Positions 15,751-24,258 of a stretch of DNA of 64,000 nt are shown in pieces. The position numbers and the translations under genes are program-made. The notes under the pieces were generated by a model that was not told where the DNA came from, did no database searches, and saw only the letters and a program-made list of their open reading frames with translations. The DNA comes from a virus. The stretch lies in IMG/VR virus record IMGVR_UViG_3300002334_000183, positions 1 through 64,000 of that record; one strand, given 5' to 3'. Position 1 is the first letter of the stretch, and every line of letters starts with the position of its first letter.

Positions 15751-15780
15751 GGAGTTACTACCACTTACTAGGAGTTACTA
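15751..15780 (+). repeat. Three tandem 10-bp units containing the recombinase ribosome site
   Basis: GGAGTTACTA, CCACTTACTA and GGAGTTACTA follow each other exactly. The last copy supplies the ribosome binding site of the recombinase ATG at 15781, and the first is a duplicate of it. All share ACTTACTA-like ends with a helical-turn period. Confidence 0.65.
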
Positions 15781-16368
15781 ATGACAATCAAACGTGCAAA
15801 AGTTTTGACAGACAAACAATTCAGCAAACTGATGAAGCACCTCGCGGAGGGATTAAACCCAGAGCGCGACCATGTGATGTTTGCTCTCTCATTTAAGTGC
15901 GGACTGCGCGCACAGGAGATTGCCGGGTTGAACTGGATTGACGTGACGGACGCCGAGGGGAACATCTACAAGCCGGATACAATGATCGAGTTGCCCCACT
16001 CAATTACGAAAGGCTCCGTGACAGAGGGTAAAATCATCATGCACAAGTTGGTATATAACACATTGAAGAATCTGCGCAAAGCAAATTTGTCTGAATTTCT
16101 TATGCCAGCGCCACGCTCACCTTCTGGGCGCATGTCCACAAACAACGTGACAGTTTATATGCATGCCGTGTTCAAGAAGCTCGGTTATGTTGGCTGCTCC
16201 AGCCACTCCGGGCGGCGCACGTTTGGCACAAAGTTGGCGCGTATTGCCAACAAGCAAGGAGGCTCTTTCGTGGATGTGAAAGATTTACTCCGCCACAAAG
16301 ACATTCGAACGACACGAGCATATGTTGATTCTAGTGACACGCAGAAGAAGATGATTGCCGCAATATAA
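15781..16368 (+). CDS. Compact tyrosine recombinase (catalytic domain only)
   Basis: The catalytic residues of the tyrosine recombinase family are visible: Arg43 in CGLRAQEIAGL, Lys77 in the beta hairpin region, His142 and Arg145 in SSHSGRRTFGT, His172 in LLRHKDIRTT and the nucleophile Tyr181 in RAYVD. At 195 residues it lacks the N-terminal core-binding (SAM-like) and arm-binding domains of standard phage integrases, so it resembles small XerC/D-like or FimB-like invertases. The start has AGGAG upstream. It could drive integration, genome dimer resolution or a DNA inversion. No repressor gene of a lysogeny module is recognised nearby. Confidence 0.88.
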   Translation: MTIKRAKVLTDKQFSKLMKHLAEGLNPERDHVMFALSFKCGLRAQEIAGLNWIDVTDAEGNIYKPDTMIELPHSITKGSVTEGKIIMHKLVYNTLKNLRKANLSEFLMPAPRSPSGRMSTNNVTVYMHAVFKKLGYVGCSSHSGRRTFGTKLARIANKQGGSFVDVKDLLRHKDIRTTRAYVDSSDTQKKMIAAI

Positions 16369-16394
16369 TTGGTAAACAAAAATAGTTAACATGC

Positions 16395-16433
16395 TTGACT
16401 TAATGGTTGGTTGTGTGCAATATGCGCGCAACC
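16395..16433 (+). promoter_or_regulatory. Promoter candidate overlapping a 10-bp-stem inverted repeat
   Basis: TTGACT (16395-16400), 17 bases, CAATAT (16418-16423). The inverted repeat GGTTGTGTGC / GCGCGCAACC (16409-16418 and 16424-16433, 5-base loop, two G-U pairs) spans the -10 box. It ends just before the ribosome site of the gene at 16449, so it may be an operator or a leader hairpin. GTTAAC lies upstream at 16385-16390. Confidence 0.45.
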
Positions 16434-16448
16434 GATTAGGAGTCTATC

Positions 16449-16940
16449 ATGAATTTAGAAGACATGCACATAGCAGACGACCTACACAATGCCAAACTAT
16501 TGAATCACATAGCAGATGATCGAATTGCGGTAAGAGATTTACTTGATCTGTATATTGGACCAGTCATTGGCTATGGAGTTTCCCGCACTGTCTTTCATGA
16601 TTTCTTAGATAGCAACTGTGTTCTAAAATACGACCATGATGATCAACATGCGAATGTGCGTGAATGGGCTATATGGGAAGAATTACGAGACGCGCCGAGA
16701 TATGCAAAATGGTTGGCTCCATGCATGCGGATATCACCATGCGGTAAATGGCTCATCCAGAAAATGACTACGCCAGTTGATAAATGGCCTAAGAAAATTC
16801 CCAAATTTATAAACGCCGATACTAAGCGAGGAAACTTTGGCCTTCTCGATGGGCAATTGGTATGCCATGATTATGCTTATTTGAGCGTAATGCGCCACAA
16901 CGAAAATCTCCTGAAACTAACTGACGTGAAATGGTGGTGA
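16449..16940 (+). CDS. Miniature protein kinase-like protein
   Basis: At 163 residues it shows the N-lobe and active-site landmarks of protein kinases in order: glycine-rich loop GYGVSRTV (41-48), Lys60 in VLKYD, Glu72 in the next helix, Asp124-x-Lys-x-x-Asn129 (DTKRGN), and Asp141 as the Asp of a DFG-like HDYA. The spacing is much shorter than a normal kinase (about 260 residues), and little C-lobe is left. It could be an active minimal kinase, an aminoglycoside-phosphotransferase relative or a pseudokinase. ATG 16449 has a GATTAGGAG site upstream. Its end overlaps the SNF2 helicase start by 10 bases. Confidence 0.65.
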   Translation: MNLEDMHIADDLHNAKLLNHIADDRIAVRDLLDLYIGPVIGYGVSRTVFHDFLDSNCVLKYDHDDQHANVREWAIWEELRDAPRYAKWLAPCMRISPCGKWLIQKMTTPVDKWPKKIPKFINADTKRGNFGLLDGQLVCHDYAYLSVMRHNENLLKLTDVKWW

Positions 16941-18706
16941 GAATTGAACACGCCGGTGGCGGAAGATATATTGCCTACATATCCCTAGAACAGCGACACG
17001 AATTTAAACGCGCTGGCTGGATTTGGGATAGCGTTATCAAAAAATGGACAACAGTAAAAATCAGCCTTGCTGCAGAGTGGGCTGATTTTGCTGTTGGAGA
17101 TGCGCGTCCACTTCTCCAAGCATATAAAGACGGACTGTCCGGCGCTGTCGCTGACTCCATGGCGCACGATGCCGATATAGGTGTGCCTTCACCCGAAGGT
17201 TTAGATTACGCCCCATTCCAACGAGCCGGTATTTCATATGCCCTGCAGCGTAAAGACACACTAATTGCTGATCCACCGGGCACCGGCAAGACCATACAAG
17301 CAATCGGGATCAACAACGCAATTGGCGCGCGCAATGTCCTTGTCCTCTGCCCTGCATACTTAAAACTCAATTGGAAAAGAGAATACGAAAGATGGGATAC
17401 GCATGGGCGCTCCGTGGGGATCGTCACGACAGTTCAGCAGGATAAGCTAGACAAAGATGGCAATGTCATGCGCAAAGAGTCCAAGATTAAAGGGCGTCTT
17501 GGTGCAAAAATAAAAGAGACTGTTCTGGTGTATCCAGATACTGACGTTGTGATAATCAATGATGCTCTCATGGAACGATGCCAGCAATACATCAAGAATA
17601 AGATGTGGGATTCATTTATCGCAGATGAGTGCGAGGCATACAAAAATCCAAAAGCAGCAAGATCGCAGCAGGTATGGGGTGGAGGTTATGGAAAGAAGCG
17701 CATACCTCCAGTTGCATCCAAGCGGCGCACATTTTTGACCGGCACACCACTTAATAAAAATCCTTTAGACATGTGGGTATACTGCAAGCATTTTGATCCG
17801 AGAGGCCTCGGTTCGAACTGGCGCACATATATGTTCAGATATTGCGATGCCTACGAAAGTGACTTTGGCCTTGACGTAACTGGATCATCAAATCTTGAAG
17901 AATTGAACTTCAAGATGAGAGAAGCCTTCATGGTGCGCCGGGACAAAATCGACATCATGCATGAGCTGCCACCGAAGCGCAGAGAGATTATCATGTTAGC
18001 CGATGATGGCATTCTTGATAAGGTCAACCGAGAAGTGAATAAAATTGCCGACCTTCTTGATGAGTTCAAGGAGATGGTTGGAGCAATCGATTTAGATGAT
18101 CAGCAAGAGACACTTGACGCTATGCTGACATTATTCCCGGAAGACTTGGAAGGTAAAAGCTACGCCGAAATAGCTGGGCTTATGACCAACAAGCAAGCTG
18201 CAGCGTTTGACGAAATATCACTTGTTAGAAAAGCCCTGGCTGTCGCGAAAGTACCGATGGTCAAGGAGCATGTGAGCAAATTGGTTGAGTTCGGCGAGAA
18301 AGTAATCGTCTTTGCGCATCACAATGATGTGGCCGATGCATTGAGAAAACACTTCCCTGACTTCGCATTTATTTCCGGCAAAGTACCAGCAATGAAACGC
18401 CAAGCACAAGTGGACAGACTTCAAGACGATCCAGATTGCCCGGGCATAATCTGCACAATTGGCTCCGGTGGCGTAGGGTTTACAATGACCGCCGCGCGTT
18501 ATGTGGTGTTCTCAGAAATGACTTGGCTCCCTACACAAATGGAGCAAGCAGAGGATAGGGCATGGCGCTGGGGACAGGATAATAATGTTGTTGCTCAATA
18601 CCTTGTAGTGAATGGTTCGCTCGACGCAAGGTTCATGGAATTACTAGTAGAACGCATGGATATTATCGAGAGAGCGTTGTCAGCTAAAAAAGCTAAGAAG
18701 GGTTGA
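16931..18706 (+). CDS. SNF2-family DEAD-like helicase
   Basis: This 591-residue superfamily 2 ATPase has Walker A DPPGTGKT (about 113-120), the DEAH-like box ADECEAYKN (about residue 231), FLTGTPLNKNP as motif III, and a C-terminal motif VI region QAEDRAWRWGQD. These are hallmarks of SWI2/SNF2 translocases, found in many large phages. The first 85 residues contain a GWIWDSVIKKWTT stretch resembling a HARP/SMARCAL-like substrate-recognition domain. It probably remodels or anneals DNA at forks or recombination intermediates. It overlaps the kinase-like gene by 10 bases, and ATG 16931 has only a weak ribosome site, in keeping with coupling. Confidence 0.9.
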   Translation: MVVRIEHAGGGRYIAYISLEQRHEFKRAGWIWDSVIKKWTTVKISLAAEWADFAVGDARPLLQAYKDGLSGAVADSMAHDADIGVPSPEGLDYAPFQRAGISYALQRKDTLIADPPGTGKTIQAIGINNAIGARNVLVLCPAYLKLNWKREYERWDTHGRSVGIVTTVQQDKLDKDGNVMRKESKIKGRLGAKIKETVLVYPDTDVVIINDALMERCQQYIKNKMWDSFIADECEAYKNPKAARSQQVWGGGYGKKRIPPVASKRRTFLTGTPLNKNPLDMWVYCKHFDPRGLGSNWRTYMFRYCDAYESDFGLDVTGSSNLEELNFKMREAFMVRRDKIDIMHELPPKRREIIMLADDGILDKVNREVNKIADLLDEFKEMVGAIDLDDQQETLDAMLTLFPEDLEGKSYAEIAGLMTNKQAAAFDEISLVRKALAVAKVPMVKEHVSKLVEFGEKVIVFAHHNDVADALRKHFPDFAFISGKVPAMKRQAQVDRLQDDPDCPGIICTIGSGGVGFTMTAARYVVFSEMTWLPTQMEQAEDRAWRWGQDNNVVAQYLVVNGSLDARFMELLVERMDIIERALSAKKAKKG

Positions 18707-18731
18707 CACTGGTTAACAGAAATAGTAAATA
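18703..18731 (+). promoter_or_regulatory. Promoter candidate with GTTAAC in the spacer
   Basis: TTGACA (18703-18708), 17 bases, TAAATA (18726-18731). GTTAAC sits three bases after the -35 box, the same spacing as in the promoter at 24202. The -35 overlaps the stop of the helicase gene. It would serve the HD phosphohydrolase at 18764. Confidence 0.6.
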
Positions 18732-18763
18732 GAGATGATTAATGTCAGACGGAAGGTTTTCAA

Positions 18764-19426
18764 ATGACAAAGAGTATCGACACAAGATTGAATTTTCGCA
18801 CAGTAACGCAACTCATCGAATTAGATGAATTTGATGTCACAAAGGTCAGTATTTTAGACATAGCAGAAGGCCTCTGCAAAGCCAACCGATACTCAGGTCA
18901 ATATGAAGGCGACCATATGTGTTCTGTCGCACAACATTCCGTTCATGTCTCTATGATGATCGAGCAGGAGATGTCCGATCCACGCGCTGGGTCTTTCCAT
19001 ACCGCCGATTACGAACGTAAACACATCGACTGCATGGCGATGATGGGCTTGATCCACGATGGGTCCGAAGCTTACATGGGCGACATGGCAACGCCTTTCA
19101 AAAAGAAAATGCCGGACTTTCAAATCATTGAAGAACAATTTCAAAACGCAATCTACGAAAGATATCTCGGCAAGGTGCTGACTGAGGAAGAAGAAAATCT
19201 TCTCAAGTTGTATGATTTCCGAGTGTTTAATATGGAGTGCCGTGCGCTCATGCGTCCGTGCGTTGATGATCAAAACATCATTGGAACAATGTTCGCCGGT
19301 GAAACATTCGAAACAACTTTCGGTCATCGTGTTGCCTGGTGGGATATCCCGCTCGCTCGCACCAGATTTCTCGAACGGTATGTTGATCTATCAAACCGTT
19401 TAAACATTCTGGCGGACGCAGCATAA
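18764..19426 (+). CDS. HD-domain phosphohydrolase (5'-deoxynucleotidase-like)
   Basis: The metal ligands of the HD superfamily are present: an early His in VAQHSVHV, the HD pair in LIHDGSEAYMGDMATPFK (about residues 98-99), and a later Asp in LYDFRVFN. The GSEAYMGD signature is characteristic of YfbR-like and phage HD enzymes that remove phosphate from dNMPs. At 220 residues it is one complete domain. The ribosome site GGAAGG lies before ATG 18764. It would adjust deoxynucleotide pools during phage replication, in agreement with the RNR, ThyX and dNMP kinase genes. Its stop overlaps the next start (TAATG). Confidence 0.83.
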   Translation: MTKSIDTRLNFRTVTQLIELDEFDVTKVSILDIAEGLCKANRYSGQYEGDHMCSVAQHSVHVSMMIEQEMSDPRAGSFHTADYERKHIDCMAMMGLIHDGSEAYMGDMATPFKKKMPDFQIIEEQFQNAIYERYLGKVLTEEEENLLKLYDFRVFNMECRALMRPCVDDQNIIGTMFAGETFETTFGHRVAWWDIPLARTRFLERYVDLSNRLNILADAA

Positions 19427-20031
19427 TGTCACAAATTCCTAATACAGACCCAGCAATGTCGAAGTCCAATTTCGACCGCATCGACAATGACTTTTATCCA
19501 ACGCCAAGTTGGATAACTAAGAATGCTATTATGATCATGGAAGATGAAATGATCCTGCGCTCCGATGATTTGATTTGGGAATGTGCAGACGGTCAAGGGC
19601 ATATATCCGATGTGTTTAAGAAGCACGGATACAATGTGCTTCAAACAGACTTAAACCCTCAATTAGAAGGCGTTGCTACTTCTGACTTTCTGAAAGAATA
19701 TAAGACGTATCACTCAGGCATGATTTTTACCAATCCACCCTACGGACCGCTTGCGGAGGAATTCATCCGGCATGCGTTGAAATTGATGAAGGGCTGTCAA
19801 GGTAAAGTGGGAATGATACTCAGGAATGAATTTGATTGTGGCAAAAACCGTATGGATATTTTCTCGCATCATCCGGCATTTCGTGCTAAAATAGTTCTCA
19901 CGACTCGCCCAAGATGGATCGAAGGCACTACAGGTAGCCCTCGCCACAACTTCTCAATATTCATTTGGGATTGGGCGCACACAGGCCCAGCAGAATTATT
20001 TTACATGAACAAAAATTCAGACTTAAACTAG
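19426..20031 (+). CDS. Adenine-type DNA methyltransferase (putative)
   Basis: This 201-residue protein has an AdoMet-binding motif WECADGQGHI (about residue 50) and the catalytic FTNPPYGPLAEEF (about 102), the NPPY form expected for N6-adenine or N4-cytosine methylation. It starts with FYPTPSWITKNA, a pattern common at the head of phage adenine methyltransferases. No restriction enzyme gene is next to it, so it is likely a solitary enzyme that could protect phage DNA from host restriction or alter gene regulation. It is coupled to the HD gene by TAATG. The target sequence is not predictable here. Confidence 0.8.
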   Translation: MSQIPNTDPAMSKSNFDRIDNDFYPTPSWITKNAIMIMEDEMILRSDDLIWECADGQGHISDVFKKHGYNVLQTDLNPQLEGVATSDFLKEYKTYHSGMIFTNPPYGPLAEEFIRHALKLMKGCQGKVGMILRNEFDCGKNRMDIFSHHPAFRAKIVLTTRPRWIEGTTGSPRHNFSIFIWDWAHTGPAELFYMNKNSDLN

Positions 20032-20045
20032 CAGGACTCTCCCCA

Positions 20046-21692
20046 ATGACCAAGAAAAACAAAAAGACACCACAGTACGATTTTGCCAACATGACATACG
20101 GAGAGTTTCAAGACCTCTATGAAAAATATGGTTCGGAGCGCAAGACGGTGAAAGCCCTCGGCATCAAACGCACCACTCTCCAGAACTATAAAAAATCAGC
20201 ATACAAAAGAATGTTCACGGCACAGCGCATGGAAGATGCCACAATCATCTTGCCGACCGATCAGGTCCAGGTTTTTATCCTCTCCGCCGCGCAAGACTCT
20301 TCAAAAGTCCACAAAGGTTTCTTGAAAAACATCGAAGCGTATGCCCAGCACCGCAACGCTGAAATCATGATCGCTGGTTACACCTACAACAAATCAATGT
20401 TCGAGGATCATTCAAAAGCTGCTGGCGTTTATGAAAGCTGCCTTGGACCATACCTGATTTCAGATCGCGTGATGTTCGGTGAAGACCTGATGTTCTGCGC
20501 CGAGGTGAACACGCTGCCAACGGCTGTCAATCCACTATCTGGCATGGCTACATATACCGGTCAGGCATCTGGAGTGTTCCCACATGCAAAGTATCATCTG
20601 GATTCAATCCCCGTTGACAAAGAATCTAATACCAAGATCATCCAGACCACCGGCACCATGACGTACCCGAATTATGTGCAGAAGAAAGCCGGTCAGAAAG
20701 CCGAACACTATCACGAAATTGGTGCCTCGGTTGTCGAGCTACTTCCTGATGGTCGTTTCTTCGTGCGCCACATTGCTGCTGGCAAGAACGGTGATTTCCA
20801 AGACCTTGGCTACAAAGTTGAATCTGGCAAGGTCACCGAAGGGCATCGCGTTATGGCGGTCACTTGGGGTGACATTCACCACGAGAAGAAAGACGATGTG
20901 ATCAATTATGCATGTTGGGGCGTAGGACCTGATATTGGTTCTCCTTACCTCACCATGGCAGACGAACTGCGCCCTGAATTCAGTTTCATTCACGACATCA
21001 TCGACTTCAAACCGCGCAACCACCACAACATCAAAGACCCTCATTTCATGTACGAGATGCACATCAGGGGTGAAGCGAACGTCGAAGATACTCTGGCAGA
21101 GGCAGCGGATTTCCTCCACAGCATTTGTCACCCAGATACGAAGACCGTTGTTGTCCAATCAAATCACGATCTGGCACTGATGACCTGGCTGAAAACTGCC
21201 GACTACCGGATCGATCCAGAGAATGCCGAGTTCTTCTTGCGCACCCAAGCAGAGGTGTATTCTGCCATCAAAGCCAACAACAAAGATTTCCAAGTATTGG
21301 CTTGGGCATTCTACCGGTCTTGTGCTGATCTGAATGTAAAATGGTTGGTCGAAGATGAATCATTCACCATTGCCAATGGCATCCAATGTGGTTGCCATGG
21401 ACATCTTGGAGCCAATGGTTCTAGAGGTAACCCTATGCAGTTCTCTCGTACTGGCCGCCGAAGTAATACTGCACATACCCACTCAGCTACTGTTAGAGAT
21501 GGCGCATGGGTAGCCGGTGTATCTGGCTCTTTAGATATGGGTTATAACAAAGGTTTATCTAGCTGGTCTCATTCTCACATTATTACTTTGCAAACAGGTA
21601 AGCGGCAAATGGTTACACAGTATCCAGACGGTCTTTGGTGCGCCGATGCACTGCAAGACGCATTACAAACAGATTGGCCTCAGTATGGATAG
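20046..21692 (+). CDS. T5 A1-like protein: HTH plus metallophosphoesterase
   Basis: The first 70 residues look like a helix-turn-helix (KTVKALGIKRTTLQNYKKS). Later segments carry calcineurin-like metallophosphoesterase motifs in order: WGDIHHEKKDD (about 274), SNHDLALMTWL (about 370), GCHGHLGANG (about 447) and AHTHSATVRDG (about 475), followed by GVSGSLDMGYNKGLSSW. This layout resembles the T5 pre-early protein A1 family, implicated in host DNA degradation and shut-off. ATG 20046 follows AGGA; an earlier in-frame start at 19965 lies within the methyltransferase gene. Substrate is unproven, but an attack on nucleic acid fits the motifs and position. Confidence 0.72.
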   Translation: MTKKNKKTPQYDFANMTYGEFQDLYEKYGSERKTVKALGIKRTTLQNYKKSAYKRMFTAQRMEDATIILPTDQVQVFILSAAQDSSKVHKGFLKNIEAYAQHRNAEIMIAGYTYNKSMFEDHSKAAGVYESCLGPYLISDRVMFGEDLMFCAEVNTLPTAVNPLSGMATYTGQASGVFPHAKYHLDSIPVDKESNTKIIQTTGTMTYPNYVQKKAGQKAEHYHEIGASVVELLPDGRFFVRHIAAGKNGDFQDLGYKVESGKVTEGHRVMAVTWGDIHHEKKDDVINYACWGVGPDIGSPYLTMADELRPEFSFIHDIIDFKPRNHHNIKDPHFMYEMHIRGEANVEDTLAEAADFLHSICHPDTKTVVVQSNHDLALMTWLKTADYRIDPENAEFFLRTQAEVYSAIKANNKDFQVLAWAFYRSCADLNVKWLVEDESFTIANGIQCGCHGHLGANGSRGNPMQFSRTGRRSNTAHTHSATVRDGAWVAGVSGSLDMGYNKGLSSWSHSHIITLQTGKRQMVTQYPDGLWCADALQDALQTDWPQYG

Positions 21693-21990
21693 ATTATTTA
21701 AATTATTCTCTTTCGAAAAGAAGCCAGAACCAGAAGTTTTCGTTAGAAGGCTCGGTGTTATTCTGGTAATCCCTAACTATTCTATGGTTAGTACAGCCGC
21801 ACGTTTTTGGAAAAGCAACGGTAACAACAGAGGTTTTTTCCGTGTTGTAACTCCTCGCACATCAGTGATTGGATTGAGAGCAGATGTAATAATCAATCTG
21901 GCTCAGAAAACTGAAAGAAACAAAGACTGGTTTCGCTATGATCTAGCAACGAGACTTGCCCCTAATGGATTATTTTTGGACCTAGCATAA
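21685..21990 (+). CDS. Hypothetical basic protein between A1-like and polymerase genes
   Basis: The 101-residue product begins MDRLFKLFSF and overlaps the upstream stop by 8 bases. Its own stop overlaps the polymerase start by one base. It is basic and mixes strand-like stretches (LGVILVIPNY) with polar helix. No ribosome site is obvious, so translation probably depends on the upstream gene. Function unknown. Confidence 0.6.
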   Translation: MDRLFKLFSFEKKPEPEVFVRRLGVILVIPNYSMVSTAARFWKSNGNNRGFFRVVTPRTSVIGLRADVIINLAQKTERNKDWFRYDLATRLAPNGLFLDLA

Positions 21991-24185
21991 TGGCAAAACG
22001 CGAACTGCAGACTCTGATCTTCGATATCGAAAGTGATGGTCTGCTCCCGACAATGACGAAAATCCACTGCTTAGCTATCCGCGAGTATGAGACTGGACAG
22101 GTGTGGCGTTTTCGTAAAAACAAAAAAGAAGATACCATCGCAAAAGGTATCACCATGCTCCAGAAAGCCAAAGTGCTTGTTGGGCAGAACATCATTGATT
22201 TTGATATCCCAGCCATTCAATTAGTTTTTCCAGACTTTGATCCTGTTGGATTAATCGAAGACACACTGGTTTATGTACGGTTGCTTTTTGCCAATCAGAA
22301 AGACAAAGATTTTGAACCATGGCGCAGAGGTAAACACCCCGGCAACTTAATTGGTCACCAGTCGTTGGATGCATGGGGCCATCGCCTTGGGCTGCACAAA
22401 GGTGATTACAAAAAAGAGATGGAAGCAAAAGCTAAAGCTCTTGGGCTCACTGACAAAGAGGAAATCAGTTTCTTTGTTTGGGGTGAGTGGAATCAGAATA
22501 TGGACGATTATTGCCTCGGCGACATTGATGTCAATACGAAACTATGGACGCATTGTCTTGCGCAAAGATTCCCACAAGGACCAATTGATTTTGAGCATGA
22601 GTTTCACGAATTTGCGTGTAAGCTATCTGCTGACGGTTTCCCATTTGACATTGCGCGTGCCAAAGTCTTGGCAGAGGAATTGATTGCTGATTCTGACGTA
22701 CTTGTTGAGCAAGCAAAAGAATTTTATGGAAGATGGTTTGCCCCGGGCAGAAAACACATAATTGAAATGCTCTGGGACGATCCTGACGGAAAGAACGCCA
22801 AGAAGACATATGAAAAACCTCGCACCGAATATGGTGAAGACAGGTCCCGTTCGATCTGGGCAGAGGTTGACGTATCAAAACGCACAACAGCGTACAAATC
22901 CCTTTACACCAAGCGCACAAATAAAAAGACCGGCGTGGAAAAAGTCACTATGAACTATGACAAGTTCGAGGACGCATTTGTTTCTAAGGTACAGATCAAA
23001 GATTTCAAACCAACATCTCGCCAAATGATTGTGGATCGCTTCACAACTATTTATGGATGGGAGCCGAAAGAATTTACCGATGGCGGCGCTCCATCTGTCA
23101 ATGATGATGTGTTACAAAATCTGATCGGTATAATCCCAATGGCAGAAGAGCTGGCGGAAATTTTCTACCTATCAAAACGTGTGGGTATGATTGCCACCGG
23201 ACCAAATGCTTGGCTCAATCAAGTGGGAGAAGATGGGGCGATCCACCATAGATTGAATGGGGGTGGAACTATTTCCGGGCGTTGTTCTCACTCATTCCCA
23301 AATGTTGGGCAGGTACCAAAAGTCAAGCTTGCTAAAGTCTTTGATGTGAACGGAGAGGTAAACACAAAATTCATTTCCGGCGATGGCACTATATCTCCAC
23401 TCGTCTTTGATGCTGATGGTGAATATAAGAAGAATGCTATCTTAACTGGACGCAACGGTGATCATGGCTGGGACTGCCGCCGACTATTCTATACGCCACC
23501 TGGCTGGGTGCAGGTAGGCTGCGATCTGTCTGGTATCGAATTGCGCTGCTTGGCATCACTAGCTGCACCCTATGACAATGGCTATTTGATTGACCAAATA
23601 TTGAATGGGGATATTCACACTGCGAATCAACACGCTGCCGGATTGCCAACCCGGGACATGGCTAAGACATTTATTTACGCTCTGGTGTACGGCGCTGGCG
23701 ATGTGAAGATTGGATCGATTGTTGATCCACTCGCCGACGAAGAAACACAAAGAGCAAGAGGCAAGGAACTAAAAGAAAGCTTCTTTAGCAAGCTGCCCGG
23801 ACTTGCCGCTGCTGTGAAAATGATTAAACGTGAAGCCAAACGAGGCTGGATCGAAGGACTTGACGGTCGCCGATTATTTGTCCGCTCACCTCACTCAGCA
23901 CTAAATCTTAGACTGCAATCTGATGGAGCCGTACTAGCAAAACGGTGGACCTTGATTGCCATCGACAAACTGCTCGACGCTGGACATCAATGGGGTTGGG
24001 ATGGCGATTTTGTATTCATGGCATTCGTACACGATGAACACCAAACAGCTGTGAAACCACACCTGAGAGATTACATGAAAGAACTGATGGTGCAATCAGC
24101 AAAAGAAGCTGGAGAATTCTATAATTTCGGAATGGAAGTGGCTGCAGAGTCAAAACACGGCATAAATTGGAGCGAATGTCACTAA
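21990..24185 (+). CDS. DNA polymerase, family A, with 3'-5' exonuclease
   Basis: The N-terminal domain begins LQTLIFDIESDG, the DxE of a proofreading exonuclease, with a second exo Asp in NIIDFDIPA. The polymerase domain has motif A GCDLSGIELR (about 510), motif B RDMAKTFIYALVYG (about 552-565) with the conserved Lys and Tyr, and motif C FVHDEHQ (about 680). At 731 residues it matches phage T7-like polymerases. A 5'-3' exonuclease domain is absent, as usual for phage. It is the main replicative enzyme here, with the primase-helicase, SNF2 and Dda-like helicases and the RNR as partners. Its start overlaps the previous stop (TAATG). Confidence 0.95.
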   Translation: MAKRELQTLIFDIESDGLLPTMTKIHCLAIREYETGQVWRFRKNKKEDTIAKGITMLQKAKVLVGQNIIDFDIPAIQLVFPDFDPVGLIEDTLVYVRLLFANQKDKDFEPWRRGKHPGNLIGHQSLDAWGHRLGLHKGDYKKEMEAKAKALGLTDKEEISFFVWGEWNQNMDDYCLGDIDVNTKLWTHCLAQRFPQGPIDFEHEFHEFACKLSADGFPFDIARAKVLAEELIADSDVLVEQAKEFYGRWFAPGRKHIIEMLWDDPDGKNAKKTYEKPRTEYGEDRSRSIWAEVDVSKRTTAYKSLYTKRTNKKTGVEKVTMNYDKFEDAFVSKVQIKDFKPTSRQMIVDRFTTIYGWEPKEFTDGGAPSVNDDVLQNLIGIIPMAEELAEIFYLSKRVGMIATGPNAWLNQVGEDGAIHHRLNGGGTISGRCSHSFPNVGQVPKVKLAKVFDVNGEVNTKFISGDGTISPLVFDADGEYKKNAILTGRNGDHGWDCRRLFYTPPGWVQVGCDLSGIELRCLASLAAPYDNGYLIDQILNGDIHTANQHAAGLPTRDMAKTFIYALVYGAGDVKIGSIVDPLADEETQRARGKELKESFFSKLPGLAAAVKMIKREAKRGWIEGLDGRRLFVRSPHSALNLRLQSDGAVLAKRWTLIAIDKLLDAGHQWGWDGDFVFMAFVHDEHQTAVKPHLRDYMKELMVQSAKEAGEFYNFGMEVAAESKHGINWSECH

Positions 24186-24201
24186 TTTATCCATTTGCCT
24201 G

Positions 24202-24230
24202 TTGACATCTGTTAACTATTAATGTTAAAC
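24202..24230 (+). promoter_or_regulatory. Promoter candidate with GTTAAC in the spacer
   Basis: TTGACA (24202-24207), 17 bases, TTAAAC (24225-24230). GTTAAC (24211-24216) lies three bases after the -35, exactly as in the promoter at 18703. It would serve the DnaQ-like exonuclease at 24259 and the nuclease-helicase operon after it. Confidence 0.6.
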
Positions 24231-24258
24231 ACCCTTATTAACCTTTTAAGGCTTGAAT

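Noticed and set aside
15781-16368. Temperate lifestyle from the tyrosine recombinase
   Set aside because: No CI/Cro-like repressor or att pair is visible in the window, and the recombinase is an unusually short catalytic domain only, so lysogeny is not claimed.
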